A program made the position numbers and the translations under genes. From Puccinellia tenuiflora (taxonomy: Eukaryota > Streptophyta > Magnoliopsida > Poales > Poaceae), in assembly GCA_012064385.1 (NCBI GenBank), contig QRDG01000848.1, forward strand, positions 224,441-288,440: a stretch of DNA of 64,000 bases. Reading direction: 5' to 3'. Every line of letters begins with the position of its first letter. The first letter of the stretch is position 1. The notes beneath the pieces were generated by a model. It was given only the letters and a program-made list of their open reading frames with translations. It made no database searches and was not told where the DNA came from. Shown in pieces: positions 43,265-55,119 of the stretch.

Positions 43265-43624
43265 TGATCTGGATCCGGTGGCCACCGGAGTCATACATTC
43301 GCCTCCAAACAGCTGTGACCTTCCATATCTGATTTCCGGCGAGATCGCCTCGCCGCCCTTCTCATCCTCCGTTGAATCTCCATCCGAGCTCGTCGAACCT
43401 AGACACCAAAAACGACCTCCACCATTAGAAAGACCATGTACCTCCGGACCTAGACGATTCCGTGGTGAAAGGGCAACGCCGACTAGCGGCGTGTCCGCCC
43501 CTTCCACAGCCGCCTCCACAGTCGCACATGCATTCACGGGCGCCTCCGCTGCCGCAGACGTTGTCGTCGCGGTGGCCGCCTCCGCGGTCGCCTCCGCGGT
43601 CGCCTCCGCGGACCAAGCTACCAA

Positions 43625-43767
43625 AAAAATTTCTTCACGGAAAGATTATTGAGGAGATGCGAGGACCAAAGAGCGTGAGGCCAACCGAGATAGTGGAGAG
43701 GAAAGGTGGAAGACTATTCATGGGATCAGTTGAGCTTCCTTACGTAGCCGTCGTCACACGCAAATAG
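43625..43767 (+). pseudogene. Possible 3' exon of an unidentified gene
   Basis: An open plus-strand reading ending GKIIEEMRGPKSVRP, TEIVERKGGRLFMGSVELPY, AVVTRK-stop has the composition of a real protein C-terminus. I do not recognise the family. The LINE 5' end lies immediately to its left, so upstream exons, if any, are displaced. About 170 bp of plain AT-rich DNA follow. Confidence 0.4.
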
Positions 43768-43934
43768 AGATCAACCAAGGACGTCTATAACATACTTTTT
43801 TCTAATGTTCTGCTATGATTTTGTTTTCTCTTTAATATATTTGCAAGTGCATTTTTTTAGACAAGGTTTTTGTTTGAACGACGATCATGTATTTCACAAC
43901 GATGTATCATCCAATCGTTTATTAAGAACTACCA

Positions 43935-44131
43935 ATGTAAAGCAATGAAAAAAATAGCGCGCTATATCGCCGCTATTAGCACGATATAGCGTTTTAAGAA
44001 TTGTCTCGCTATAAAAATCGTGTACGCTATAACGAAAATAGCACGTTATAACGCGATATAGCACGCTAATAGCATATTTTTAGGCCGGCGCTATATTTCT
44101 GTAGCGCGCTATTTTTTTCATTGATGTAAAG
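43935..44131. mobile_element. hAT-type MITE with 8-bp target duplication
   Basis: The element is 43943-44123 (181 bp). Its terminal inverted repeats are perfect over 22 bp (start CAATGAAAAAAATAGCGCGC). Both sides carry the 8-bp direct repeat ATGTAAAG (43935-43942 and 44124-44131). An 8-bp duplication is the mark of hAT transposases. There is no coding capacity. The interior is full of short AGCG/CGCTAT palindromes. Confidence 0.92.
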
Positions 44132-44867
44132 TCATGAGTTCCAAAGACAGAAAGCACCAGCATTGTTGTGAAATTCATAACTTTAACAAGTACTTAATAC
44201 TCGCAGAATATCTCGAAAAAAAATTACTCGCAGAATAAAAGAGGCACAATCAATCAAATGGAAGCCAAACCTCCGCCACCAATTCAAACTACGTGCGTCA
44301 TCACTGTAAACAAACTGGATGATTTTGGTCAACGATTGTCCACGAATTGGACATGCTCTTTCCTAAGGTTATATTCTATGATTTCGTTGCCTCACTCATT
44401 TAATTGGAAGCGAATTTTGATACATATATAAGTGTTCTACTGAAGGACGGTCATGTATTTAAGTAAGATTTATCAAACCGATCTTTTACTAATCATACAG
44501 TTGTGAGTTTCAAAGACACAAAAGCACTAGCATTGAACATCGAAAATTTTAACAAGGAGTACAAGTTAGCATTCACGGAATAGAAGAGGCACAATCCAAT
44601 CTTGCAGAAAGAAAACCATATGAACACATTCAATTCATTGGAAGCCAAACCTCGACCTCTGATTCAAACTACGGGTGTCTGTTGCCACGCAAAATTACCG
44701 CACAGCAACACGATAACCGTCGTACTTTCGTGACGACGAACCGATTGCTTTACGAGCAAAGCAACAAAGAATTCCTCGCTTTCGTGCAGGAGATACGACC
44801 GCTTTTTAGCGCAAAACGGTAAAGATAATCCAAACCCTAGGGCTGCTAGAGCATGGGAGAAAAACGA
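44132..44867. other. AT-rich intergenic DNA
   Basis: No coding signature. Two stretches resemble each other ('gaggcacaatc(c)aatc', 'tggaagccaaacctc' at 44241-44275 and 44586-44655), pointing to an old duplication about 350 bp apart. Confidence 0.5.
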
Positions 44868-44869
44868 TA

Positions 44870-45140
44870 CTCCCTCCGTTCCTGAATGTAGTGCGTATAG
44901 TTTTCTGGCACGAATATTAAGACATGTGAATTTTATACATGGTGTAATCATTTCACATGGAGAGAATCGGAGAGAGAGGTGTTACTAACAGCTACAAATT
45001 TAAAAAAATCTGTCAAGTATCTCAGTGGAAGTATTTAACTCATCTTTGGAGTAGTGAAATTGTCTAAAAATCATAATACACCTTATATTTTGGAATTTTT
45101 CTCAAAAAACTATACGCCTTGCATCAAGAAACGGAGGGAG
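44870..45140. mobile_element. Stowaway-like (Tc1/Mariner) MITE
   Basis: Ends CTCCCTCCGTTC and GAAACGGAGGGAG, flanked on both sides by TA (44868-44869 and 45141-45142). The length is 271 bp with no coding. The ends and TA duplication are typical for the Stowaway-type MITEs of grasses. Confidence 0.88.
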
Positions 45141-45216
45141 TAAAAAGAACAAAGGTAAAAAGTAGATTGTATTTTGATAGATCGATTGCTTGGGATCTTT
45201 CTCAATCGGCCACGTA

Positions 45217-48200
45217 TCACCACTAATATAAAACATCCCAGAGAGGGTGATCCAAATGATCCTAACCGTACAACCAAAAGATCTAAGGGTCCCTATGCTA
45301 ACTAAAAACACATCGGACAGACCACGCCTAATTAACACCGTCAGTTTCCGCGTTAAAAAAAAAAACATGTCAGTTCCTAAAACAACGCCAAGCGGATCGC
45401 CACTAGGCCAGGCCACCATCGTGCCCGTAGGTCCGCTGCCGCCGACGCGCTCGCCAGCCCGCCGCCGTGCTCGCAACGCCCGCCGCCGCCGCGTCCCGAA
45501 AGCACGCCACCGCCGACGCGTCCCGCACGCACACCTGGCCGTATGGCGCTCTACCAGTCCGCCGCCGCCGCCGCTCGCAAGCCGCGGCGCCCGCCAGTCC
45601 GCCGCCACGCTCGCCAGCACTCCGCCGCCGCCGCGCTTGTTAGCACGTCGCCACAGCCGTCGCCCTCGCACACCCGTGCGCTCGCCTGCCCGCCGCCGCC
45701 GCCGCGCTCGCCATGTACACCCCGCTGTGCTCGCCTGCCCGCTCAGCCTGCACGCCACCACCGCCTCCGCCGCTTAGCCTGCTCGCCACCGCCGCCGCGT
45801 ACACGGAATCGACGGCGCCGCCTGCAAGCCACTGCTTGCACCAGACTACCTCAACGCCCTGAACGACGGCCTTGCACGGGAAGGCCTCGCCGGGCGGCGC
45901 CTCCTCTGGAACGGCAAAGGTATGTACGCCTCTGTAATTACATTTTCAGTTTCGAGACAGAACACCAGCAATAGAACACCGCCCTTTCCTGACTATTGAA
46001 GCAGACTTGCTGAAATTAGTGTTTTCTGAATTTTTATACTCCTGATGAAATAAACAATTTTGTGTGAACTGCACAACACGAGCATGTATTTTTCATGTAA
46101 GACAATAGCATCTTGAATTTAATTCATAATTAAGAACAAACAAATTATTGCATGTAGTGTTCACCTAGGAAGCTAATTTGAGTTTGCACCAGCCTGCATG
46201 CCACCGCCGCTTACACGGACGCGCCGCCGCCGCCGCTCAGTCTGCATGCCACGGCTGCCTACACGGACGCGCCGCCCGGCCAAGAGCACCGTCGACAGGC
46301 GCTTCTCGGAAGCAGCACAAGAATAACCTGCAAAGTACTAGGTGAGTTCCTCCACGTAATGACCATTGTTTGCCTACAATTATGATTTAGTTGATTCAAT
46401 CCTGAGAGTCCCTCTTTTCCTAGATAGACTGCAGAAAACACAACCATGAGCTAACAGTTCAGTACCGAGCTCAAAATTATAAATAGACTGGAAAAACACT
46501 CTACTGAACCCATACTTCTACCTGAGCATAGTGCCTATTTGCGGAATGCATGCTCCAGTAAGGTGGCAACCACTTTCATAGTGGGGGAGAGACTATTGAA
46601 ATTTTCTTGCTAATCGGGTTCTGTCAGGTTCGGCCATGTTTTTTCTTTGATCAGTCAAGAGTCTTTATTTATAGCCTCTGTTGTTCATTTACAATGCAAA
46701 TATCATGTATGTTGTTGAGTGGTGGAGATACATCTATTGTGTAGTGGAGATACATGTAGTATGCGCGGAAGAAGTCACATGCCCTGAATTTGTCAATATC
46801 TCTATATTTTCAACTCTTTGCCAGTATTTGGGTAGCTTTTTAAAATCTTGGCTCTGTATGTCTGCTGTTTAAGTAAAATTAAAATTCATAATATCTGTTC
46901 GAGGTCTGGATCTTGATTACTTCTAAGACTCGGAAGTGGGCTTCACTGTCCTGTTTTTACTACTAGAAGCTTAATTATGTTTAAAACAATATTAATATAT
47001 AGGGTAAGTACACAATACTTGTGTGTGTGTGTGTGTGTGTTTCTGCGCACGCATGTTCTTGCTTGCTTACTTGCTTGTATTGAATGGTGATGTTTGATGT
47101 ACATTTAACTGAATTTCGTTTTCTAAGAAGGACATTCTAAATTATGATTGGATTGTAATTGTATTGGTTTGCAAATTTCAAATGATTGTAAATTTGCCGC
47201 AACATATATTGGAAAAAGCTTGCATTTGGATAATGAACATTGGAAAAAGCTTGCATTTGGATAATGAATAATAGATTAGGTAAATTTGCTGCAACTTACA
47301 TTGTAAATTTGCTGCATGAGACACCATTTTGCGCTTCGGCCTTAGATCCTGCACTATAAGATATTTTCACAGTACAAGAACAAATGTAGAATATGAGGTT
47401 TCTGAACCAGTTTCTTCAATGTTATTGCTTCAATTTTTTCTCTCATATGCATCTTCTTTGTTTTTTTTATTTTTGAGATGCAGTTGATCCCATCCCCCTT
47501 TTTATACATATATGCTTCCTTGTTTTACATGCTGGATTGTAGTGCTGTTTGATGTGGTTGTTGTGGATGAATAATTATGAACATACTGAAACTGCCCCCC
47601 CCCCCCCCCCCCCCCACGCACACACGCACACAACAAAATCGATAGTTCTCCTTCGTATTAATAATGCATGTTCAACTATTTATTGCCGAGGTGATTTGAG
47701 TTTCAACATATTAATTTCTAATATGTTTATTGTTCAAACCATACACTGGAAAATAAGATAGTATTGTTTTGTGGCTATATGGTTTTAATGTATTTTCATG
47801 GGATCTTAAGAAGGATGCATACGCTGATCAACCGCACAATGTAGCAATTTCAGGAGACAAAATAGAGTGTGCCGTCCAACTTCTTTGTACTTCTTGGGCC
47901 AGAAGCTTCATAATGAGGAGACTGACAAAATTACTTGGGGCGATGTAGATTTGACAGATCCACACATGTTTTGATCACACATTAGTCCACGGTTTCATAC
48001 CATTGTAAGCTCTCAAATATGTCAATTAGTTTTTCTCTGTAGCCGTATATGTTATGATTTCTCTACTTCGAGACGGGAGACAATGAACTCAATTCTTCAT
48101 TGATGTTCTTTACTTGCGGCTGGCATACAATGAAACTCAATAATATTCTGAATTGATGTTTCAAATTTACAATAATTGGGTTTCTATAGATGTTCAAGAG

Positions 48201-48324
48201 AGAGTCATTTGGGCTTTATTGCATTTTTTTGATATGTAATGATAAATACAATATATGTCTACTGTGTAGGATGAGCGGAATAAGTCGCAAGATTACACGT
48301 GCATTGCACGTGCACAATTACTAG
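45217..48324 (+). mobile_element. Helitron, both ends present, 3.1 kb
   Basis: The 5' end TCACCACTAATATAAAA is preceded by A (45216). The 3' end has a 7-bp hairpin CACGTGC-ATT-GCACGTG (48296-48312), an 8-nt spacer, CTAG (48321-48324), and then T. Insertion between A and T, a 5' TC and 3' hairpin-CTRR are the defining features of Helitrons. No Rep/helicase is present, so it is non-autonomous. It contains GC-rich gene-like sequence (45420-45920 and 46190-46280) and AT-rich filler with a TG microsatellite (47022-47040), a 31-bp tandem duplication (47211-47272) and a C-run (47596-47615). Confidence 0.8.
45420..45921 (+). other. GC-rich gene-like fragment carried by Helitron
   Basis: CGCCGCC-rich sequence with long open frames, followed by better protein-like text LAPDYLNALNDGLAREGL and RRLLWNGK just before a good splice donor (GGCAAAG|GTATGT, about 45921). 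It looks like the 3' part of a first exon plus the start of its intron. The gene of origin is not recognised. Related GC-rich text recurs at 46190-46280. Confidence 0.45.
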
Positions 48325-49055
48325 TTGTGAATAGGGCACCATGTTGGTCTAGAGTCTAGACTGAGTTCTTTGTGTGCCCAGCAACGACCGAGCAGCTATC
48401 ACTGTGATTAGGCAACGGATCCAACTCCAACAGACAAATATTCATGAACCAGAAAATGCCAGAAACGGCAAATGCTCAGGTTTAGCAAGGATTTGTAGTC
48501 TCCTTGTAAGTAGAATGGATCCAGCAGTAGAATGCCTCGAGATAATGACTTTGTCCCCAAGGCCCGGGGATGCTAATTATGATGAAAATGGTGCTCTGCC
48601 TGCAAAATTTCTGGAGCTCACCTTCCAGTTTACCGGTGAATCCATATACATGAGCTCTTTTAAGAGATCTCCTTGTGACATATAATTGAAGGGGGAGGAC
48701 ACAAGTTTCTGGAAGCAGGTCTCGACTAAGACTCAAAGATAATCAATCCTCAGTAGTAGTCAGTCCTAGGTTCGTTGTGAACTTGTTTTGTGATAATGGA
48801 TGAAATAATACATATTGCCTTCTGTTTGTGAATTTCAACTCAAAGTGTTAGTTTAATCATCCAATAGAAGATTTCTTATGATTTGAACATAGACTCTCAT
48901 CCTATGCTTAAAAGAGGAAATGAGAGGAAAACTATGTGCTTTGGGGCTTGCGAACCTTGCAAAATTATTTAGGAAATTGCTACATATTTTGCATCTAGAG
49001 GTGGAGTATAAATCCACCAGGATTACTACTGTCAAAAGTGGGATGATGATTCTCA
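48325..49055. other. Unassigned stretch between Helitron and retroelement array
   Basis: Ordinary composition. A plus-strand open frame at 48374-48685 has no recognisable domain. I see nothing I can support. Confidence 0.3.
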
Positions 49056-50176
49056 ATCTCTTGTTCCCTTAGTGATATGTGTGATGCATTGATATGTTTG
49101 AAGTTCATTTATGTACAATGAGATAAATTTGAGCTATGTGCTATGCTTTTAAGCAACAATCTCATTTGTATATTTATGACTTCCTTTTGGATACATTGTA
49201 TCTTTTTCCCGGACCATTTCGTATGTATATGTTTCTTTGCGGATGTATATCTTTGTGTTTGTCTAATTAGAACCTATACATATGAGAGATGTCACCTTTT
49301 AGTCGGTATCCTATTCCTTTTGAGCCACCTTGTGTTTCATCTATAATTCTTTGGTGGCTCCAATTTGCCTCATGAGTGCTTGTCTTATTGTTTATTGGTA
49401 TCTTGCACACTCATGTATTTCTTAAAGATCTTTGACTTCATGCCTACCATGGTGAGCATGTGAATTTTATTGGCTAAATGTTCTCACTTGCTTTGGCATT
49501 TTCAATTGGTTTTAGTTTCCAATTGGTATCCTAAGCTTGTGAAATGTTTCTTTAAAAGATCGTCTTTTATCTCGGTTGGGCCTATCTTATGTTGAATCTT
49601 TGAAAATTGGTATCTTTTTTTGGCTCAACCACATCTTTGGGCAAGTGCTATGATTTGCTTTTGCATTATGCACAATTGCACGTGTTGAGTGTTCTAGAGG
49701 ATTTTGGGGGAGCGAGGATGCCATTTTTGTGCACTCCTCAATTGTGCATGAAATTGGGGAGCTTCTCCATTTTTATTTAGAACTCTCACTTTGGATCTTT
49801 TTGATTGCCTTTCTCCTTTGTGAAGATGTTAAAATGGTTTCATTTTGTTTGCAATCATTGGATCCTCAATATAGTTTGATTTCCTCTAATTATTCGTCAA
49901 TGAATAAGTGCATTTGATTTCACTCATATCTTGAGTAATGCACACCTTTATGGAGGAACTCATATTATATTGGCTCTCTAAATTTTTCTTCCCATTTCGG
50001 CAATCGATGCCAATGGGGGAGAAGTTTAGAGGGTTTAAGGGAATTTGGGTTTTATGCTTTGTTGCATTTGCCTTTAATGCGCTTTGCTCCCTTGCTTGTT
50101 TGTCATGCAAGGTTGCTTCATTCTTTATATAAACCCTCTTAAACGGGATTGTCATCAATTACCAAATGGGGGAGAT
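49056..50176 (+). repeat. Truncated internal 3' region of the array
   Basis: Matches 57390-58528. It differs mainly by single-base deletions, many in homopolymers. It begins abruptly at 'atctcttgttccc'. Confidence 0.85.
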
Positions 50177-52725
50177 TGAAAGTGCATGGTTGCCCCCATG
50201 GCATGGTTTTGGTAATTAAGACAATCTCTATGGACTAATATTGCATTGAGCTTATTTGTAGGTGTCCATTAGCTTGCTTGTCTCCATGTGTTGGAGTCAA
50301 GGTTTAGGGAAGAAGATCAAGGCCAAGGTGTTCGTCATCGAGAGAAAGGCCAAGTGAAGATATGCCGAAGGAGTGCTTTCCCATCTTGGTGTATGGGGGA
50401 GCGTCATGTGAATCTTCACCAAGCAAGGCGCGATCAAGAAAGGTGGTTCGTCTTGAGGAGATGAAGATCTTCTTCTTCGACCTCAAGTGGATTTATGCGC
50501 AAGGCAAAGGTATGATCTTGATAGGGTTTCTATTTTACCGGTCTCATGTTGTTTAGTGAGAGACCGGGTTATAGGATAGATAGCCGTACTATCAAGAGGG
50601 GCTCTCGACCGAGTATCGTGATCGTATCGTTCGTGGAGAGCTCAAACCTTTGCATCCATGCAATCATCTTTATTGGTTCTTATGGCTTTTATCCATGTGA
50701 GAATTTAGAGCTTGTGTTCATCTCCATACCAAGCTCTAGTTCATCAAAAACGGATCTCATGAATATCTCCTTGCGTTTTTGATATCGGAGGCTTTACCGG
50801 TTTGTCTCTTCTATGAGAGGTCAAACTCTCTCCTTATGTTTTCCTCCTCACATGATAGACTATGATGTGTATATGCATGATCTTGAAGGGCTTGTGATTA
50901 TCTTCGAAACAAGCCCAAGATCATAGAAAACGGAGTCTTGATGAAAAACTTGTGCGTTTCGGTTTTGGAGATTTTGCCGGTTCATCTATGCGGAAGGTTT
51001 CACTCTTCCATTTTTTAGCAAAATCTCCATTGCTTGGTTTCAATATTTTTACTTTTGTAGGGTAGCTCTTGTCGTCCTCTTTCCAACAAAATTGGATTCA
51101 CTCGATTCGGAGTTGCCACGCAAAAGTTATTCAGTTTCAGGGTTTGCCTGTTTTTCTCTGCTGGCCGGAAGTACCGGTCCCTGGACCGGTACTACCGCTG
51201 GGCACTTCCGGTGCCCAGTTCCAGCCCTTCTACCGCTTATTTTCCCAGGTACTGGAACCGTGGGAGCCTTCCGAAATTTGGACCGGAAGTAGCAACGGAA
51301 GTACCGGTGCACCGGAAGTACCGGTCACCTCAGCGGTACTTCCGCTCGCTACTTCCGGTGGAAATTTCCGGAGGAACTTCCGCTTATTTTTCAGGTACTG
51401 GATGTCTCGGGTCTCCTATTTGGTTGACCGGAAGTAGCCCCGGTACTACCGCTATACCGGAAGTACCGGTCCTTCTTCCGGTACTACCGACCTCACGGGT
51501 TTTCTTCTCTTGCCGTTGGAAGGCTGTTTTGGGTGGGCCGGAAGTACCGCCCTTTGGGCCGGTACTACCGGTCCTGCGGGTTTTCTTCTCTGAAGAGAGC
51601 CGTTGGGGGTATTTTTACATAGGGCGGTAGTACCGCCCCTTGGGCCGGTACTTCCGCCCCTGCGGGTTTTTGTGCCCAACGGCCAGATTCCCAGGGCACC
51701 TATTTATGTGCCCCTTCTTCCCCAACGGTTCTAAGGATCTTTGTGAACCTTTTGCTCTCTCTCTCCTCCATTGTTGCACATCTTTGAGAGCTTGATTCCT
51801 CCACCTCCCTCCAATGATTCTTGCCCATCTTTAGGGAAACAAGAGAGGAGATCTAGATCTACCATTCCACCAATCAAATCCTCCTCTAAGTAAGGGGAAC
51901 CTAGTGGATCTAGATTTAGGGTTGCTTTGTGTTCTTCCCTTTGTTCTTCCTCTCAAATCCCTCCATAGCATTAGTTGCTTTGATTGGATTTCGAAGTGAA
52001 GGACTTGACCACTTTGTGTGCTCTTGCCTTCTGCATTTGTTGCATCGGGTTGCTCTCCCTACGTGATACGTGAAGATCGACGTTGAGAAGCTTGTTACTC
52101 TTGGGTGCATTGTGTTCCCAAGAGCTTGTTGCCTCTTGGGTGCATTGTGTACCCTAGACGGTTGGAGGTGCCGCGAAGTCTTCGCTTGTGGAGCTTCGGC
52201 ACGAGTGTGGGAGCCCCCAATTGAGTTGTGGGTGTGTGCCCCAAGAAGAGTTGTAAAGGGCTCCGGAATCCGCCTTGAAGGATTCCGATAGTGGAAGGTG
52301 AACCAATCCCTTGGGTGAGGTTCATCGGAGAATAGGGTGAGGCCTTTGTGGCATCTTGAGTAGGCCTTTTGTGGCGAGCTCACACCCCTCCAACGAGACG
52401 TACTCCCTTAACAAGGAGGAACTCGGGAATACATCCTCGTCTCCGCGTGCCTCGGTTATTTCTATACCCGAGCTTTACTTATGCAATTTACATTGTGATA
52501 GCCTTCGTGCTTGAAGTTCATATCTTGCTATCATCTTGTTGCTTGAATCGCTTAGCATAAGTTGTTGGTGCACATAGGTGAACCTAGAATATTAGGTTGT
52601 TGGCTTGTTAATTTAAACACCTAGTTTTATTCCGCAATTATCAAGCCCCTAATTAGAAAAAGTTTTAATCGCCTATTCACCCCCCCCCCCCTCTAGGCGA
52701 CATCCGGGCATAGCTTGTTCTTTCA
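50177..52725 (+). repeat. LTR 1 of gag-only element
   Basis: Starts TGAAAGTGCATGG after GGGGGAGAT and ends TTCTTTCA before the primer site. It contains a cluster of ACCGGT/CCGGAAGTACCGG palindromes (51165-51660), followed by a likely promoter and leader ('cctatttatgtgcccc' near 51700). Confidence 0.9.
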
Positions 52726-52727
52726 AT

Positions 52728-52739
52728 TGGTATCAGAGC
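52728..52739 (+). other. Primer binding site, copy 1
   Basis: TGGTATCAGAGC, the same initiator Met-tRNA site as in the complete Sirevirus at 17313. Confidence 0.95.
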
Positions 52740-52779
52740 CTCGTCTCTCTTGTTTGGCTTTACCGCCTAGAGAGTAAAG

Positions 52780-55119
52780 ATGTCGTTTAGAGAATTAGTG
52801 CACGATCCCACTTTTATATTCAATGGCACAAATTATGATATATGGAAAATTCGCATGCTTAATCTTTTTAGGGATATAGACCCAATTTTAAAGAGTGTTG
52901 TAGATATGGGTTTTTCTCCTCCAAAGGATTCCCAAAATTTATCCTTAGAGGATGAGAAAAACTCTTATCTCGATACTCTAGCATCTAATGGTCTTACATG
53001 TGTTTTGAGCGATGTAGTGCTTGAGTCAATCATGCCTTTCCGGAACGCTCATGAGCTTTGGACCAAGCTTCAAGATAAATATGGAGTGTCCAACTCTATC
53101 GAGGATGATTGCTCTCCCTCCACCTCCGGCCGTGACGAGTTCTCGTCTTCGTCTACTTCACCAAAATGTGGTAAGCCACAATCCAATGTAATGGTGAGTA
53201 GTGATAGGTTTTGCAACCTTGATAGTGAGCTCATTGTTGATGATCATTTATCTCTATCTTGTTGCAATGCTTCATCTATGGACCTAAACACTCGTAGCAC
53301 TATAAATGATTTACATGCTAGTGTTGATAGTCCTTGCATATCATCAAAAATTTGCTTGGATGAATCTCTTTATGATATGCTTGCTTTATCTTGTTGCCAT
53401 GATGAAAATGCTTGTGTTCCCTCTAACTCTTGCACTAATAATAATGTAGAGGAAACCCAATTTGCTATGCAACAAGATTTGAACTTGAGTAGTTCAAAAA
53501 TCAATTATTCTTCATCTTTCACCTCTCATTGTCTCATGGCTAAATCTTCTTCTAGTAATGACAATGATGATAATAATGATAATGACAATAATGATGAAGA
53601 AGTTGATATGGAAAAAGTTAATGCCCTTCTTCAAAATAAAGGTCTAATGATTCTCAAAGCCATTCCTACTAATGAAAGTGCTCAAGCTAACCTCTTTGAA
53701 ATCATGAGCACTCTTATTGAGCGTGGGGAAACTATTGAGGCCTTGGAAGCAAGCCTTGAAGAAAAGGGTAAGATCGAAAGAGATGATGCTATGGAGAAAG
53801 CATCGTTAGAAGATGCTCTTGAGGAAGAGCAAGAGACTCGTGCTTCTCTAGAGGAAAAATTAGAATCTATCGAGGAGTCTTATAATGATATAATTGCTAA
53901 AATCATTAAAGAACGTGACCATGCTCATGCTAAATATAAAGTCACAAAAAATGAAAATGCTAAGTTAAATGATGAGCTTGCGAAGTTATCTTCTTCTATT
54001 CCTAATAACAATGATGCTTGTGCTACTAACTCAATTTCTTGTGAAGCATCTACTTTGAAGGAGAATGTTGAGCTAAGGGCTCAACTTGAGTTGCTAACTA
54101 GCAAGTATGAGAAGTTGGAAGCAAGTCATGAAAAGCTATCTAGCTCTAATGATGATCTTCTAGCATCCTATGGGAAGTTGGAAGAAAATCATGAAAAGCT
54201 ATCTAGCTCGAATGATGAACTTCTTGCTTCCTATGCTTGTCTTAAGTTAGCTCATGAGGGCATCACTACAAAGGTAACATCAAGTGAGCCTCATGTGGAT
54301 ATTAGCACAACTTTAATTAAAAATGCTATATTGCCATGTGCTAGTCCTAGTAGTTCATCCACTAAAAATGTTGGTACATCATGTGATGAATTACTTGCTT
54401 TGCCTTGTTGCTCTAACAATGATGCATCTACCTCCTCTAGTACTTGTGTTGTCACTAACCATGTAGAGAAGAGAGGAGAGCTCAAGGCCCAAGCCACTTC
54501 TTTGAAGAAAGGTTTGGAAAAGCGTCATGAAGGGAAGCGTGCACTTGACAACATGTTGAGTGTGCAACAATCCCCAAATGACAAGAGTGGACTTGGATTC
54601 AACTCCAACAACAAGAAAAAGTCCATGGTTGAGAAGAAGAAGAAGGGCCAAGTTCAAGTCAAGAATCCGGCCAAGATCATTTGCTTCAAGTGCAAGCTAG
54701 AAGGGCACCACGTTCGGGATTGCCCAATGAAGAAGAAGCCTCTTAGTGAGAAGCAACTAGGGAAGCGGCCTATGATTCAATCGCGTGCTCAACCACGAGT
54801 TGAACAAAGGCCACCTCCTAAGAAGACTCAAGTCAACGCTCCTCAAGTTGAGGAGCCTATTAACAAGAAGAAGAGTCGGTGTTGCTACCTTTGCCGTGGC
54901 AAAGACCATTTTGCTTCTTCATGCACTAACGGTACCCCATCCAACCCTATCATAATTGATGATGTTTATTCTATTGGGAAGGATAGAATTGGCAATGTGT
55001 TTGCCAAATATGTGGGAGCTCAAAGTGGTGTGAAGAAAAGCACCATTTGGGTTCCCAAGCCTCTTGTGACTAACCTCTTAGGACCCAACTTGGTTGGGGA
55101 CCAACAAGTTCAAACTTGA
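52780..55119 (+). CDS. gag: Sirevirus-like Gag, 779 aa, intact
   Basis: Sole protein of the non-autonomous element; it should assemble the particle that packages the RNA. The N-terminus shows a copia gag start (FNGTNYDIWKIRMLNLF, then MPFRNAHELWTKLQDKYG). The middle is Ser/Asn/Asp-rich, then coiled-coil-like (about residues 300-500, with repeated SHEKLSSSNDDLLASYGKL units, two in tandem). Two zinc knuckles follow: CFKCKLEGHHVRDC (about 634-647) and CYLCRGKDHFASSC (about 704-717). The C-terminus STIWVPKPLVTNLLGPN parallels the Gag of the Sirevirus at 17365. The ATG is 40 nt after the primer site. Only a short relic of the pol junction follows the stop (VCGGHW-like text at 55128), so pol was deleted rather than mutated. 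Confidence 0.92.
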   Translation: MSFRELVHDPTFIFNGTNYDIWKIRMLNLFRDIDPILKSVVDMGFSPPKDSQNLSLEDEKNSYLDTLASNGLTCVLSDVVLESIMPFRNAHELWTKLQDKYGVSNSIEDDCSPSTSGRDEFSSSSTSPKCGKPQSNVMVSSDRFCNLDSELIVDDHLSLSCCNASSMDLNTRSTINDLHASVDSPCISSKICLDESLYDMLALSCCHDENACVPSNSCTNNNVEETQFAMQQDLNLSSSKINYSSSFTSHCLMAKSSSSNDNDDNNDNDNNDEEVDMEKVNALLQNKGLMILKAIPTNESAQANLFEIMSTLIERGETIEALEASLEEKGKIERDDAMEKASLEDALEEEQETRASLEEKLESIEESYNDIIAKIIKERDHAHAKYKVTKNENAKLNDELAKLSSSIPNNNDACATNSISCEASTLKENVELRAQLELLTSKYEKLEASHEKLSSSNDDLLASYGKLEENHEKLSSSNDELLASYACLKLAHEGITTKVTSSEPHVDISTTLIKNAILPCASPSSSSTKNVGTSCDELLALPCCSNNDASTSSSTCVVTNHVEKRGELKAQATSLKKGLEKRHEGKRALDNMLSVQQSPNDKSGLGFNSNNKKKSMVEKKKKGQVQVKNPAKIICFKCKLEGHHVRDCPMKKKPLSEKQLGKRPMIQSRAQPRVEQRPPPKKTQVNAPQVEEPINKKKSRCCYLCRGKDHFASSCTNGTPSNPIIIDDVYSIGKDRIGNVFAKYVGAQSGVKKSTIWVPKPLVTNLLGPNLVGDQQVQT

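Larger units (their letters stand above)
39644..43624 (-). mobile_element. L1-type LINE, 5' part
   Basis: Minus-strand L1-clade non-LTR element with a complete ORF1 and the first 150 or so codons of ORF2. It is cut in the endonuclease by the gypsy 3' LTR. The rest of ORF2 and the poly-A end are not in the window. The 5' limit is set where the open frame and GC-rich leader end. Confidence 0.85.

Noticed and set aside
45247..45974. Arg/Pro-rich proteins in the Helitron
   Set aside because: Long frames on both strands are caused by CGC/GCC-rich composition; only the short piece before the donor looks like protein.
46681..47761. Short frames in the Helitron filler (63-70 codons)
   Set aside because: No conserved motif, AT-rich context, chance length.
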